16,460 nt of DNA, from contig JAHIEL010000080.1 of the NCBI GenBank assembly GCA_018901715.1, forward strand, positions 1-16,460, read 5' to 3'. Positions 6,384-11,586 of this stretch are shown piece by piece. Position 1 is the stretch's first letter; each line of letters starts with the position of its first letter. The notes beneath the pieces were generated by a model. That model searched no databases. It saw only the letters and a list, made by a program, of their open reading frames with translations, and had not been told where the DNA came from. The DNA is from Patescibacteria group bacterium (GTDB lineage: Bacteria; Patescibacteriota; Minisyncoccia; Minisyncoccales; PEYH01). The position numbers were made by a program, and so were the translations under genes.

Positions 6384-6884
6384 TCAGTGCTTAAATTGAA
6401 TTCTTAAAAGTTTCAACAAAGAACTGATGGATAATCTCGACCTATAAAAACTAAACTCTTCCAATGCCAAAACCACAGGTTCTTTTCTAATATTATTAGG
6501 TGTATATCTAATTAATTCTCCGATTATTTTATTTAATTCAGCAATACTCAAATCCCTGCCCTTTCTAAAACAAAAACAAGGACTTGGCCAAAGCTCAAAC
6601 AGTGAAGCTCTAAAAGCAAGTGGCGCATCTTTTTTTCCCAATAAAGGAAAATGCTTTTCCCTGCCCTCTCGCCAATGGAATGCCCCAGATGCATGAAAGC
6701 TTTCGTGAAACGAACTTTCTTTATCTTGTGGATAAAATATATAAACATCTCCTTTTTTATTAATCTTGGCTCTCACTATTTCAGAACAAGAACCATCGCG
6801 CAGAACAAAAAGTCCTACTGATTTACGTTCTTTATAATTCTTAGGAGGATTGCCTAAGTAAAATTCTTTATTTATTGCATTCAT
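6384..6884 (-). CDS. Hypothetical protein with HxSxHxSG-type motif
   Basis: The 166-residue soluble protein starts at ATG 6884 (MNAINKEFYL); a TTG at 6899 would add only five residues. No membrane segment or signal peptide is visible. The most distinctive part is DVYIFYPQDKESSFHESFHASGAFHW, a beta-strand-like segment with three evenly spaced His residues and SG, resembling a motif I have seen in uncharacterised proteins of accessory regions but cannot name. The C-terminus is basic. It is upstream of and co-directional with the GIY-YIG and TcmP-like genes, so it may be the first gene of that cassette, but a direct repeat sits between. Function unknown. Confidence 0.7.
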   Translation of the reverse strand: MNAINKEFYLGNPPKNYKERKSVGLFVLRDGSCSEIVRAKINKKGDVYIFYPQDKESSFHESFHASGAFHWREGREKHFPLLGKKDAPLAFRASLFELWPSPCFCFRKGRDLSIAELNKIIGELIRYTPNNIRKEPVVLALEEFSFYRSRLSISSLLKLLRIQFKH

Positions 6885-6907
6885 TTTTTCGGGGAACAAG
6901 TCATCAT

Positions 6908-6941
6908 TAGGTAATTTATTTCTAAAAAAATAAATTTCCTA
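6908..6941. repeat. AT-rich inverted repeat between two hypothetical genes
   Basis: TAGGTAATTTATTT (6908-6921) and AAATAAATTTCCTA (6928-6941) form a 14-bp stem with one mismatch around a 6-nt loop. It lies between the stop at 6966 and the start at 6884, on the transcribed minus strand. No T-run follows the stem, so it is not a classical terminator; it could be an mRNA processing or end structure. Confidence 0.4.
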
Positions 6942-6965
6942 AGCAAAAAAATCCTATCTATCTTT

Positions 6966-7538
6966 TTATTTTTTATCTTCTTGGTGTTTTTCTAAAATGG
7001 ATTCTATTTCTTTATCTGATGCATTATTCAAAATTAATTCCTGCAATTTTTGGGCAGTGGCTTCTATCTTTCTAAGATGATTGGGATCCTCTTTTGACCA
7101 AACTTCTCTATAAACCCTCCTAATATCTTCTGGCTTATAATAATGAAGTCCTTCAATTATTAAAAATAGCCCTGTTTTAGAGTGCCTAAATCCAACTTTT
7201 CCTTTTGTCTCAGACCATTTATATCCGCATTCTTTAATCGCTCTGATTTGTTCTTCTATATCTTCGTCCTGCCAATCACTATACCCAGGCTCAACAATTT
7301 TTAATACATATATCATATTTTTCATTGATCCCTTTGATCCCAAAATGAAAGGACCAGACCCAGAAGCCATCCAAGTAACTAACAATATTGTCCCAACTAT
7401 CTTGCTTAGAAACATAAAAATAAAAAATGAGATAACTATAAAGACTACACTAATAATTTTAGCGTTTCTTAATTCTCTTGGCGTCAATGAATCCCAAGTT
7501 TCATTTTTATTAATTTTTACAATGTCAATTTTTTTCAT
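6966..7538 (-). CDS. Hypothetical membrane protein with cytosolic C-terminal domain
   Basis: The 190-residue protein has about 25 polar N-terminal residues and two hydrophobic segments at roughly residues 27-46 and 48-67 (SVVFIVISFFIFMFLSKIVG; TILLVTWMASGSGPFILG). A charged soluble region of about 120 residues follows, with EEQIRAIKECGYKWSETKGKVGFRH and a Glu/Lys-rich, probably helical end (KIEATAQKLQELILNNASDKEIESILEKHQ). It is flanked by direct repeat copies and has a candidate promoter and a hairpin-bearing leader upstream (7638-7666 and 7579-7606). No family recognised. Confidence 0.72.
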   Translation of the reverse strand: MKKIDIVKINKNETWDSLTPRELRNAKIISVVFIVISFFIFMFLSKIVGTILLVTWMASGSGPFILGSKGSMKNMIYVLKIVEPGYSDWQDEDIEEQIRAIKECGYKWSETKGKVGFRHSKTGLFLIIEGLHYYKPEDIRRVYREVWSKEDPNHLRKIEATAQKLQELILNNASDKEIESILEKHQEDKK

Positions 7539-7578
7539 ATAAATTTATAGCGTTTCGCGCTAACTCAAGTTGGTTGGC

Positions 7579-7606
7579 GTCCTTCAGCTCAAGCCCACTG
7601 AAGGAC
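7579..7606. repeat. GC-richer hairpin in a 200-nt gap
   Basis: GTCCTTCAG (7579-7587) and CTGAAGGAC (7598-7606) form a perfect 9-bp stem around a 10-nt loop. A smaller hairpin (TAGCG/CGCTA, 7548-7562) lies beside it. Both sit in the gap 7543-7749 and would lie in the 5' leader of the gene at 6966-7538 if the promoter at 7638-7666 is used. No T-run follows on either strand. Confidence 0.55.
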
Positions 7607-7637
7607 AAGCCCGGCAAGACCTTTCTGTCTTATTTTT

Positions 7638-7666
7638 AATATAATGCAACGACGGATCTCGCACAA
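7638..7666 (-). promoter_or_regulatory. Candidate promoter for the gene at 6966-7538
   Basis: On the minus strand TTGTGC (7666-7661), a 17-nt spacer and TATATT (7643-7638) make a moderate sigma70-like promoter: 3/6 for the -35 and 5/6 for the -10. It would give a leader of roughly 90 nt that includes the hairpins at 7548-7606. Confidence 0.35.
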
Positions 7667-7679
7667 GTTAAAAAGTGAT

Positions 7680-7704
7680 AAAAAATCAGAGTTGACGCCA
7701 TTTT
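7680..7704. repeat. 25-nt direct repeat, copy 2 (pair with 6342-6366)
   Basis: This matches the copy at 6342-6366 at 24 of 25 positions, in the same orientation. It lies in the gap between the membrane protein genes at 6966-7538 and 7750-8145. Confidence 0.75.
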
Positions 7705-7749
7705 ATAATAAATTATCCTCTAGGGGTTTTATAATCGGTAATAATTTGT

Positions 7750-8145
7750 CTATTCTTTTTCCATTTGTTCACCGATTTTTTCAAATAAATCTGGTCGGAC
7801 CCTTTTTCCTGCCCTCCTTCCTACAGTAAAATCAAAAATAAGAGCAACAATAGAATATATCCACAATAGATGTAACTTATTTACGTCGCAGAAAAGAAAA
7901 ATTATTAAAACAATGCCCATTATTGAGGCGGTAAAAGGAAATGAGGCCATTCCCATTATATCAGTAACGCTTTTTGGCTTTCCTTTTATTAAAGATTTGT
8001 ATTCAGTAAAACTTTTTATAAAAAGAAACAAAGACATAATTCCACAAATTCCCCAAACAAACCACCCTGCCACATTTACAGAAAATAAAAAAGACAAAAG
8101 TAGTGATATCATCCCTAGTGCTATTGAAAATAATACGATACCCAT
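7750..8145 (-). CDS. Hypothetical four-helix membrane protein
   Basis: The 131-residue protein starts at ATG 8145 (MGIVLFSIALGM), chosen over a TTG at 8181 because it sits exactly 4 nt after the upstream stop, the spacing used repeatedly in this cluster. There are four hydrophobic segments at about residues 1-20, 22-43, 62-83 and 88-108, then a basic, polar C-terminal tail (VGRRAGKRVRPDLFEKIGEQ) probably in the cytoplasm. It is the last gene of the run 9002 -> 8145. No family recognised. Confidence 0.68.
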   Translation of the reverse strand: MGIVLFSIALGMISLLLSFLFSVNVAGWFVWGICGIMSLFLFIKSFTEYKSLIKGKPKSVTDIMGMASFPFTASIMGIVLIIFLFCDVNKLHLLWIYSIVALIFDFTVGRRAGKRVRPDLFEKIGEQMEKE

Positions 8146-8149
8146 ATTT

Positions 8150-8722
8150 TTATAAAAACAATAGCCAAATAGTAAAAGCAAAAACCAATATCCAAAACGA
8201 ATATTCTTTCAAAAATCCTTTAATGTCTTTATTTTTTAATGTCTTAATAAATCCTTTGCCTATTAAAAATCCCGAAAATAGAAAAAGGAAAATCCAAAAA
8301 ATATTTATCGCCCAACCCCACGCAGTCCAAAATGAAATATCTGAATTAAAAAGCTTCATTGTGCCAAAGATTATTCCAGCGACTATCCCTAAAAATACAG
8401 AATAGAACAACCAATAAGTAAAAATAAAAGACAATATTATCACTGAAAGAGGAACGCCTAAAAAGAGAATCAATAATCCTTGGATAATCAGGCCTTGAGT
8501 CAGTGCAGAGATTCCAATCCAAACAAGACCAACCGCACCTCCCCAAATGATGATTATTCTTAGCAAAAGAATAGTAACCTGAATTATGCCACCACCAAGA
8601 ACCAATCCGCCAATTCCTAATCCTTTAAAAATTTTTTTGAAAATACTTTCTCTTTTAGGAGATTCCGAGAGATAAGGTTCTCTATTGATTTCTTCTTCGT
8701 TTTTTATAATTTTATTTTCCAT
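8150..8722 (-). CDS. Hypothetical multi-pass membrane protein
   Basis: The 190-residue protein has a charged N-terminal stretch of about 30 residues (MENKIIKNEEEINREPYL...), then about five to six hydrophobic segments rich in Gly, Ile and Phe, ending in a hydrophobic C-terminus. It lies 4 nt from the gene on either side (stop-ATTT-ATG upstream, stop-AAAT-ATG downstream), so it is almost certainly co-translated with them. The sequence around its start is an exact 25-nt copy of that at 10801-10825. No catalytic motif or family recognised. Confidence 0.7.
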   Translation of the reverse strand: MENKIIKNEEEINREPYLSESPKRESIFKKIFKGLGIGGLVLGGGIIQVTILLLRIIIIWGGAVGLVWIGISALTQGLIIQGLLILFLGVPLSVIILSFIFTYWLFYSVFLGIVAGIIFGTMKLFNSDISFWTAWGWAINIFWIFLFLFSGFLIGKGFIKTLKNKDIKGFLKEYSFWILVFAFTIWLLFL

Positions 8723-8734
8723 AAATTTATTCTT
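8710..8734. repeat. 25-nt exact direct repeat spanning a gene junction, copy 1
   Basis: This is identical over 25 nt to 10801-10825. On the minus strand it reads across the end of one gene (GAA-TAA), the 4-nt spacer ATTT and the start of the next (ATG-GAA-AAT-AAA). Confidence 0.85.
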
Positions 8735-9002
8735 GGTTCAAACAATATTCCAAGCATTGCTCTTGCGTTTCAAAGATCTTTCTTTGGCTAGATTCACCGA
8801 AATACCAATGAGCTCCAGTTCCACCTGTTTGATACAGTCTTCCTGCACTTTCCTTTACTTCTGTGGCTGGTTGAAACTTACATAATTCCCTGCATTCATT
8901 TATTTTTTCCTTTCGATCTCTTTGATAAAAATAAATGCCCACTATACCAATCAAGACAGCTATTACTAGGAATAAAATAAAAAAATTAGTGATTTTATTC
9001 AT
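8727..9002 (-). CDS. Small membrane-anchored protein with twin CX3C motifs
   Basis: The 91-residue protein has an N-terminal membrane segment at about residues 5-27 (FFILFLVIAVLIGIVGIYFY), then the basic QRDRKEK and a polar domain. Two CX3C motifs, ECRELC and QCLEYC near the end, bracket a Gly/aromatic region (TGGTGAHWYFGES). Two CX3C pairs on predicted helices would suit a disulfide-linked helical hairpin. Orientation is not certain: the basic stretch just after the membrane segment would by the positive-inside rule favour a cytosolic domain, whereas the cysteines suggest export. A 7-codon ORF (9031-9008) precedes it. No family recognised. Confidence 0.68.
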   Translation of the reverse strand: MNKITNFFILFLVIAVLIGIVGIYFYQRDRKEKINECRELCKFQPATEVKESAGRLYQTGGTGAHWYFGESSQRKIFETQEQCLEYCLNQE

Positions 9003-9169
9003 AATTTTTATTGTTTTAATTTTTCTTTCATAAATTTATTTTTTGAATTTAGAAACTCCCTGTTTTTATTCTGTTTCTGCTCCGGTCCGTAGCACCATTT
9101 AATTTATAATTGCTCTTTTATAATCTAAATACTCTCCGTTTTTGATTAATTAGTTTACTAACGATAATA
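9003..9169 (-). other. Gap with a 7-codon ORF and a duplicated leader
   Basis: On the minus strand an ATG at 9031 opens MKEKLKQ followed by TAA (9010-9008), 5 nt before the gene at 9002. The sequence 9021-9044 matches 10000-10023 with one mismatch, and that second copy is the leader and start of a real gene beginning MKEKLATI. The 7-codon ORF therefore looks like the preserved start of a duplicated and lost gene, or a leader peptide. Nothing recognisable was seen in 9045-9169. Confidence 0.45.
9021..9044. repeat. 24-nt direct repeat, copy 1 (pair with 10000-10023)
   Basis: It differs from 10000-10023 at one of 24 positions (A/G). Both copies cover an ATG reading MKEKL on the minus strand and its AAATTT-type leader. 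Confidence 0.7.
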
Positions 9170-9526
9170 CTACTTTAAACCATATTCCTCTAGTTGTCTC
9201 TCAATAATTTCTAGCGTCATCACCAGATTCTCGTTTCCAGACTTTAATAAATCAGGGGCTTCATTGGTGAGTATTTCAAATATCAAAAGTTTTAAATTAG
9301 AAATATTTTTAATTTCATTTAATATACTCTCGTAGCGCCATCCTTCTCTAAGTGGTCTTATAGAATAACGAATTTCAATAATTTGTTCATAAATTTTTTT
9401 ATCAGACAATTCTGGAGACGATGATTTTAGTTCCAAATAATATTTAGCGATTGTGTCTGTTGTGCTCACTATCGATGACATAGATGATTGAGCAAGTTTT
9501 TTTATTATATTATTAAATAATCCCAT
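9170..9526 (-). CDS. Hypothetical small soluble protein
   Basis: The 118-residue protein has no signal peptide or convincing membrane segment. The sequence is mostly helical in character (SSIVSTTDTIAKYYLELKSSSPELSDKKIYEQIIEIRYSI split by SRPLREGW-like turns), with a Leu/Ile/Glu-rich end (ENLVMTLEIIERQLEEYGLK). It is the last gene of a tight minus-strand run 10010 -> 9777, 9772 -> 9533, 9526 -> 9170, with gaps of 4 and 6 nt, so it is probably made with the two small membrane proteins before it and may act at the membrane with them. No family recognised. Confidence 0.68.
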   Translation of the reverse strand: MGLFNNIIKKLAQSSMSSIVSTTDTIAKYYLELKSSSPELSDKKIYEQIIEIRYSIRPLREGWRYESILNEIKNISNLKLLIFEILTNEAPDLLKSGNENLVMTLEIIERQLEEYGLK

Positions 9527-9532
9527 AATTTT

Positions 9533-9772
9533 TTATTTTTCTTCGGTTTTATTTTTAATAATTTCCTTTTTGCTTTTTTTAAAATAAGTCCAATTAACAA
9601 ACTTAAAAACTAAAAATAATAAAAAAGTATTTATTCCGATTGCTATTATCAAATCAAGGAAATAACCAATATTAAATTCTTTTCCAACTGCATTAGTAGT
9701 GACGGCAACAAAAGTAAGTATTCCTATAATCCAAAGAATTATTTTTTGCCAGCTATAAATTTTTTCTTTCAT
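9533..9772 (-). CDS. Hypothetical two-helix membrane protein
   Basis: The 79-residue protein starts MKEKIYSWQKIILW. Two hydrophobic segments lie at about residues 9-28 and 35-60 (IGYFLDLIIAIGINTFLLFLVFKFV), followed by a Lys-rich tail (KKSKKEIIKNKTEEK). It resembles its upstream neighbour at 9777-10010 in size, in the MKEK start and in two-helix layout, so the two may be distant paralogues or subunits of one complex. It lies 4 nt after that neighbour's stop. No family recognised. Confidence 0.66.
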   Translation of the reverse strand: MKEKIYSWQKIILWIIGILTFVAVTTNAVGKEFNIGYFLDLIIAIGINTFLLFLVFKFVNWTYFKKSKKEIIKNKTEEK

Positions 9773-9776
9773 AATT

Positions 9777-10010
9777 CTAATCTTTACTTTTTAAGAAACG
9801 CTCTGAAAGATAATAAGCCCCGATGGCAGGTAAAAGCAAAACTAAAATAAGAAGATAATTTAATAGATTAAAAGGGCTAAATATTTCCGTAAATTTACTC
9901 CAACCATCAAAAATAATAATTCCTACGGCTCCAACAAATATACTTAAAACAACTAAAAAGCTCCAAATCTTTGAAAACCACTTAAGGATTGTTGCAAGTT
10001 TTTCTTTCAT
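9777..10010 (-). CDS. Hypothetical two-helix membrane protein
   Basis: The 77-residue protein starts MKEKLATILKWFSKIWSF. Two hydrophobic segments lie at about residues 12-35 and 48-67 (LLNYLLILVLLLPAIGAYYL), with a short charged end (SERFLKSKD). It is first in a run of three closely spaced genes. A perfect palindrome (10034-10056) separates it from the gene upstream, and its leader is duplicated at 9021-9044. No family recognised. Confidence 0.66.
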   Translation of the reverse strand: MKEKLATILKWFSKIWSFLVVLSIFVGAVGIIIFDGWSKFTEIFSPFNLLNYLLILVLLLPAIGAYYLSERFLKSKD

Positions 10011-10023
10011 AAATTTGTTTTTT
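10000..10023. repeat. 24-nt direct repeat, copy 2 (pair with 9021-9044)
   Basis: It contains the functional start of the gene at 9777-10010 and its leader, and matches 9021-9044 at 23 of 24 positions. Confidence 0.7.
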
Positions 10024-10033
10024 CCTTTCGAGG

Positions 10034-10056
10034 GATTCGAGGTTGAACCTCGAATC
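10034..10056. repeat. Perfect short palindrome between genes
   Basis: GATTCGAGGT (10034-10043) and ACCTCGAATC (10047-10056) pair perfectly over 10 bp around the loop TGA. It has the same GT-NNN-AC closing architecture as the palindromes at 25-47 and 11545-11571. It lies in the gap between the stop at 10066 and the start at 10010. No T-run follows on the transcribed strand. Confidence 0.7.
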
Positions 10057-10065
10057 TTAACACTT

Positions 10066-10695
10066 TTATTCTACACCCAAAATACTTTCCATAATGCTTT
10101 TTTTATCTTTGTATATAGATGGGAGATCAGTGTTTTCAAAAATAAAGTTTTTTGTATCAGAAAGGACAGCGTCAAAAATTTCTTTTTTCTCAAGGTATTT
10201 TTTAAAATAGCTAAAACTGGAATATTCTAAATACAGATTGTATGATAAAGCTTCTTCAAGCATAGCATCTCTTAACCTTGGCAAATACTCTAAATCTATA
10301 GTTTTAAAATCTCTATAGCGCTCTCTAGATATATCTATAGTATGCACTATAGATTCTTTTTCCTTTCCTATAAATCCCTCAGCTCTACCGTAGAGTTCTG
10401 AAGCTAAATTATTATATTCCCTCAAATAAGCTTCGTAGTTTTCTAGGTTGTCATCCAGACATTTTTTATATTCTTCTATATTCCCTTCCTGCACCGAACA
10501 ATTCAATTGGTTTTGTGCCGAAGTTAACATTCCGTCTATACAAGATTCTAAGCTGTCGAAATTCAGCATTAAGTTATTAATTTTTTTCTGATTCGCCTCC
10601 TTCATTAAAAGATAACTTCCCAATCCTATGCTAATGGCAATTAAGGGAATTATTATCGCCAATAAGATTGTAAGTTTTTTGTTTTTTTTATTCAT
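10066..10695 (-). CDS. Hypothetical membrane-anchored coiled-coil-like protein
   Basis: The 209-residue protein has a basic start MNKKNKKLTILL, one membrane segment at about residues 7-30 (LTILLAIIIPLIAISIGLGS), then a polar, helix-rich domain of about 180 residues with many Glu, Lys, Leu and Tyr. Three Cys residues lie near residues 52-92 (SLESC, LNCS, KKCLDD), which could form a disulfide if the domain is outside the cell. The basic N-terminus supports an N-in, C-out orientation. The start overlaps the stop of a possible small ORF (ATGA at 10695-10692). No family recognised. Confidence 0.72.
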   Translation of the reverse strand: MNKKNKKLTILLAIIIPLIAISIGLGSYLLMKEANQKKINNLMLNFDSLESCIDGMLTSAQNQLNCSVQEGNIEEYKKCLDDNLENYEAYLREYNNLASELYGRAEGFIGKEKESIVHTIDISRERYRDFKTIDLEYLPRLRDAMLEEALSYNLYLEYSSFSYFKKYLEKKEIFDAVLSDTKNFIFENTDLPSIYKDKKSIMESILGVE

Positions 10696-10813
10696 ATTCC
10701 ACTTTTTAATATTTCCCTAATAAACCTAGTAAACTCTCTTCCAAAAGTCGGCTCGGGTTCATAAACTATTCTAATTTTTTGCACCTTTTTTTCTTCTTAT
10801 TTTTATTTTCCAT
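10692..10813 (-). pseudogene. Possible small gene split by a -1 shift at an A7 run
   Basis: On the minus strand an ATG at 10813, 4 nt after the stop of the winged-helix gene, opens MENKNKKKKRCKKLE then a stop. Just before the stop there is a run of seven A (plus-strand T 10786-10792). In the -1 frame an open stretch follows (GTG at 10784 to TGA at 10694-10692): QKIRIVYEPEPTFGRE and onward, whose stop overlaps the next gene's ATG as ATGA. Either this is a gene of about 40 codons with a frameshift (error, mutation or slippage), or two tiny ORFs, or decay. The ATGA overlap and the gene-like 4-nt junction favour real or recent coding. Confidence 0.4.
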
Positions 10814-10825
10814 AAATTTATTCTT
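10801..10825. repeat. 25-nt exact direct repeat spanning a gene junction, copy 2
   Basis: This is identical to 8710-8734. It covers the end of the winged-helix gene and the start of the possible small split gene. The two copies bracket about 2.1 kb. Confidence 0.85.
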
Positions 10826-11489
10826 TTCTAAATTTGATAATCAAACTAATAAAAAATCCGGCAACGACCACATCAATTATCCCCCAAATTGTTTTGTCGC
10901 CCAAATAAATTGGAACAATTGGGTTGAAAAGAATGGCAATGGATATTAATGCCCAAAACCAAAAATTCTGTAATTTAATTGCTGTATAGAGATAATATGC
11001 ATAATAAACAGCTATAATGCTCACTATTACTCTTAGCAAAGTATAATAACCATAGGGCCAGTCAAAAAAGCTTAACAACAATAAGGCTGAAGCTATTATT
11101 GCTGGAACAATTATAAATTTTGTATTGATTTTATCCATAATGTTTTTTACTGATTTTACATTATCTTCCCGTAATAAATCCGTATTACGCTCTATTTTAT
11201 CCAATTCTCTTAACTCGCCCACCAAAGAATAAACTCCATTCTTATACTCAACAATATCATATCCAATAATGCTGTTTATTTTATATCTATACTGCCTGAT
11301 ATGGTTTTCAGTATAATCATTAGCAAAATCAAGATATTCTCCTATTGCAGTAAGGTTCCCGTGTTTATTTTTACATAAAAAAACGAGCATACGATAAGCA
11401 TTGCCCGTTAAACGAAGCTCTTTGCCATTTTCATCAAAAACTTTTTTACTTTCAGCATCTAAAACAAACTGTTGATGTTTATAGACCAT
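10818..11489 (-). CDS. Winged-helix DNA-binding domain fused to a membrane domain
   Basis: In this 223-residue protein, residues 1-92 follow the OmpR/PhoB C-terminal winged-helix pattern: a short beta sheet (FVLDAESKKVFDENGKELRL), LTGNAYRMLVFLCKN, a recognition-helix region (YTENHIRQYRYKINS) and a wing ending VEYKNGVYSL. After a polar linker come about four hydrophobic segments from residue 126 on, including YYTLLRVIVSIIAVYYAYYL and AILFNPIVPIYLGDKTIWGI, which I recall from small uncharacterised membrane proteins (DUF6804-like, tentative). It would be a membrane-tethered DNA-binding protein, in the spirit of CadC/ToxR but with several helices. No phospho-receiver domain. An inverted repeat (11516-11531) sits 26 nt upstream of the start. 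Confidence 0.75.
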   Translation of the reverse strand: MVYKHQQFVLDAESKKVFDENGKELRLTGNAYRMLVFLCKNKHGNLTAIGEYLDFANDYTENHIRQYRYKINSIIGYDIVEYKNGVYSLVGELRELDKIERNTDLLREDNVKSVKNIMDKINTKFIIVPAIIASALLLLSFFDWPYGYYTLLRVIVSIIAVYYAYYLYTAIKLQNFWFWALISIAILFNPIVPIYLGDKTIWGIIDVVVAGFFISLIIKFRKE

Positions 11490-11515
11490 TAATTACTGTT
11501 ATTAAATTTAATTTC

Positions 11516-11531
11516 TGACCTCTTTTGGTCA
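11516..11531. promoter_or_regulatory. Operator-like inverted repeat before the winged-helix gene
   Basis: TGACC (11516-11520) and GGTCA (11527-11531) form a perfect inverted repeat with a 6-nt spacer, 26 nt upstream of the winged-helix gene's ATG on the minus strand. It could be an autoregulatory site. OmpR-type domains more often use direct repeats, which lowers confidence. Confidence 0.35.
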
Positions 11532-11544
11532 CTTATGTTTTCTC

Positions 11545-11571
11545 ATTGGGGGAAGTCCGACTTCCCCCAAT
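11545..11571. repeat. Perfect 12-bp palindrome between dciA and the winged-helix gene
   Basis: ATTGGGGGAAGT (11545-11556) and ACTTCCCCCAAT (11560-11571) pair perfectly around the loop CCG. It lies 15 nt after the dciA stop on the transcribed strand and could end or protect that mRNA, but no T-run follows. It shares the GT-NNN-AC closing architecture with 25-47 and 10034-10056. Confidence 0.75.
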
Positions 11572-11586
11572 TCTGCCGCTGGATTT

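Noticed and set aside
8146..8181. TTG start at 8181 for the gene ending at 7750
   Set aside because: It would overlap the upstream gene by 32 nt; the ATG at 8145 is 4 nt after the upstream stop, as in neighbouring junctions.
7913..8405. Plus-strand open frames opposite the small membrane protein genes
   Set aside because: They are antisense to the tightly packed minus-strand run and lack start signals; hydrophobic codon bias creates open antisense frames.
9032..9169. Structured RNA or tRNA in the gap before the gene at 8727-9002
   Set aside because: Only an imperfect short GC-rich inverted repeat (GCTCCGG/CCGTAGC) is present; no cloverleaf or known RNA motif was found.
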